Assembly: GCA_019636335.1 (NCBI GenBank)
Contig: JAHBXR010000015.1
Coordinates: 94,571 to 158,570, forward strand
Origin: Pirellulales bacterium
Lineage (GTDB): Bacteria; Planctomycetota; Planctomycetia; Pirellulales; JAEUIK01
Length of the DNA stretch: 64,000 nucleotides
Direction of reading: 5' to 3'
Shown here piece by piece: positions 63,541 through 64,000 of the stretch. Numbering within the stretch: position 1 is the first letter of the stretch; each line of letters opens with the position of its first letter. The translations under genes and the position numbers were made by a program. The notes beneath the pieces are model-generated. The model was not told the origin of the DNA. It was given only the letters and a program-made list of their open reading frames with translations, and ran no database searches.

Positions 63541-64000
63541 ATGATCGCTAAAGCCGATCCAGCGGCCGAGATTTTTGCCCACGAATGGTGGGTCAAACAT
63601 GCTTTGCGAGTCTGCCTTCGCAGTCGAGACGTTGACGATCTCGCCCAAGAAATCCTGCTGAAGGCGTGGCAGAGTCGGCATACCTACAACCCGGCCTTCT
63701 TTGACGGCTCGGATGGCACGCCGTGCTCGCATCCAATGATCGCTTGGCTGAGCGGCATTGTGCGACATGCGGTCACGGACCACTGGCGAAGTCGGTCCAG
63801 CCTCAAGCGTGGCGGCAAGCGGCGGCATGTCAGCACGGTCGAGAGACACGACGGGCCGGAAGAACTGGTCAGCATTCTTGCCGACCGCCGCGAGCCGTTG
63901 CCCGTCGCAAATCTGATCGCTGACGAGTCTCGTCAGCAGGCGCACGAGCTAGTCAACAGCCTTTCTGGCCACGTCCGCGAGTTGGTGAAACTCCGATACG
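63541..64000 (+). CDS. ECF-type RNA polymerase sigma factor (partial, cut by window end)
   Basis: The first 153 codons are present. VDDLAQEILLKAWQSRHTYN is the DxxDxxQExF-like region 2.1-2.2; AWLSGIVRHAVTDHWRSRSS is the later part of region 2. ATG 63541 has GGAGAG five to eight bases upstream. The coding sequence is less GC-rich than its neighbours to the left, as expected for an acquired element. Region 4 begins near the cut (SLSGHVRELVKLRY). Confidence 0.8.
   Translation, partial: MIAKADPAAEIFAHEWWVKHALRVCLRSRDVDDLAQEILLKAWQSRHTYNPAFFDGSDGTPCSHPMIAWLSGIVRHAVTDHWRSRSSLKRGGKRRHVSTVERHDGPEELVSILADRREPLPVANLIADESRQQAHELVNSLSGHVRELVKLRY

Noticed and set aside
63306..63600. A complete tRNA-Leu interrupted by a group I intron
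   Set aside because: The required 5' acceptor strand GCGGGAA and D arm are not found in the following several hundred bases; a 3' fragment explains the sequence better.

Overview
The window is 64 kb of GC-rich bacterial chromosome, most likely from a Planctomycetota bacterium of the Pirellulales type. This rests on gene content and style: small conserved hypothetical proteins of planctomycete character, PQQ-type beta-propellers, a kinase-fold/beta-helix protein, a GspD with many extra periplasmic domains, GTG starts, and short palindromic elements between genes. No rRNA and no complete tRNA was seen.

Positions 1-16.5 kb are dominated by one minus-strand type II secretion (T2SS) operon, read gspE-F-G-H-I-J-K-L-M(+C)-D plus a Pro/Gln-rich secreted protein. 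GspD carries about eight periplasmic N-type domains. The GspM/PilO-like protein ends in a GspC-like domain, so no separate gspC is present. A BON-domain protein converges on the operon end and overlaps its last gene by 299 bp. Next come an EF-hand secreted protein and a minus-strand gene for a roughly 1,590-residue exported protein made of about 16 secretin N-type repeats without any secretin barrel. This is the most unusual protein in the window.

Positions 22.8-35.8 kb hold housekeeping and metabolic genes: a TIGR01777 epimerase, an orphan RHH-type antitoxin with its operator and the stump of a ParE-like toxin, aroB, a CaiB/BaiF CoA-transferase, rpsT, a TPR protein, a CobA-HemD fusion, a class V aminotransferase, coaD and a sugar-nucleotide epimerase. 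Positions 35.8-46.9 kb hold terC, a three-gene carbohydrate operon (class I xylose isomerase-like, HAD phosphatase, PfkB kinase), a peroxiredoxin-like/prolyl-hydroxylase fusion, a FliL-like protein, and a lipid kinase-kdsA-lipoprotein cluster. Positions 46.9-63.1 kb hold several exported beta-propeller proteins, a molbindin/ModE-like pair, an aldehyde dehydrogenase, a purple acid phosphatase-like protein, an HD-GYP protein, a site-2 protease, a Nudix hydrolase, a Flp pilin, a pseudokinase and an RmlD-like reductase.

The right edge (63.3 kb onward) looks like the end of an integrated element. A 54-nt fragment matching the 3' half of a class II tRNA-Leu (GAG), with no 5' half beside it, marks a probable attachment site. 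A long hairpin follows, then an ECF-like sigma factor gene cut by the window end, in less GC-rich DNA.

At least four families of dispersed intergenic palindromes were found. One occurs four times and carries a small hairpin whose arms change in a compensatory way; another occurs as two full copies and one half copy.
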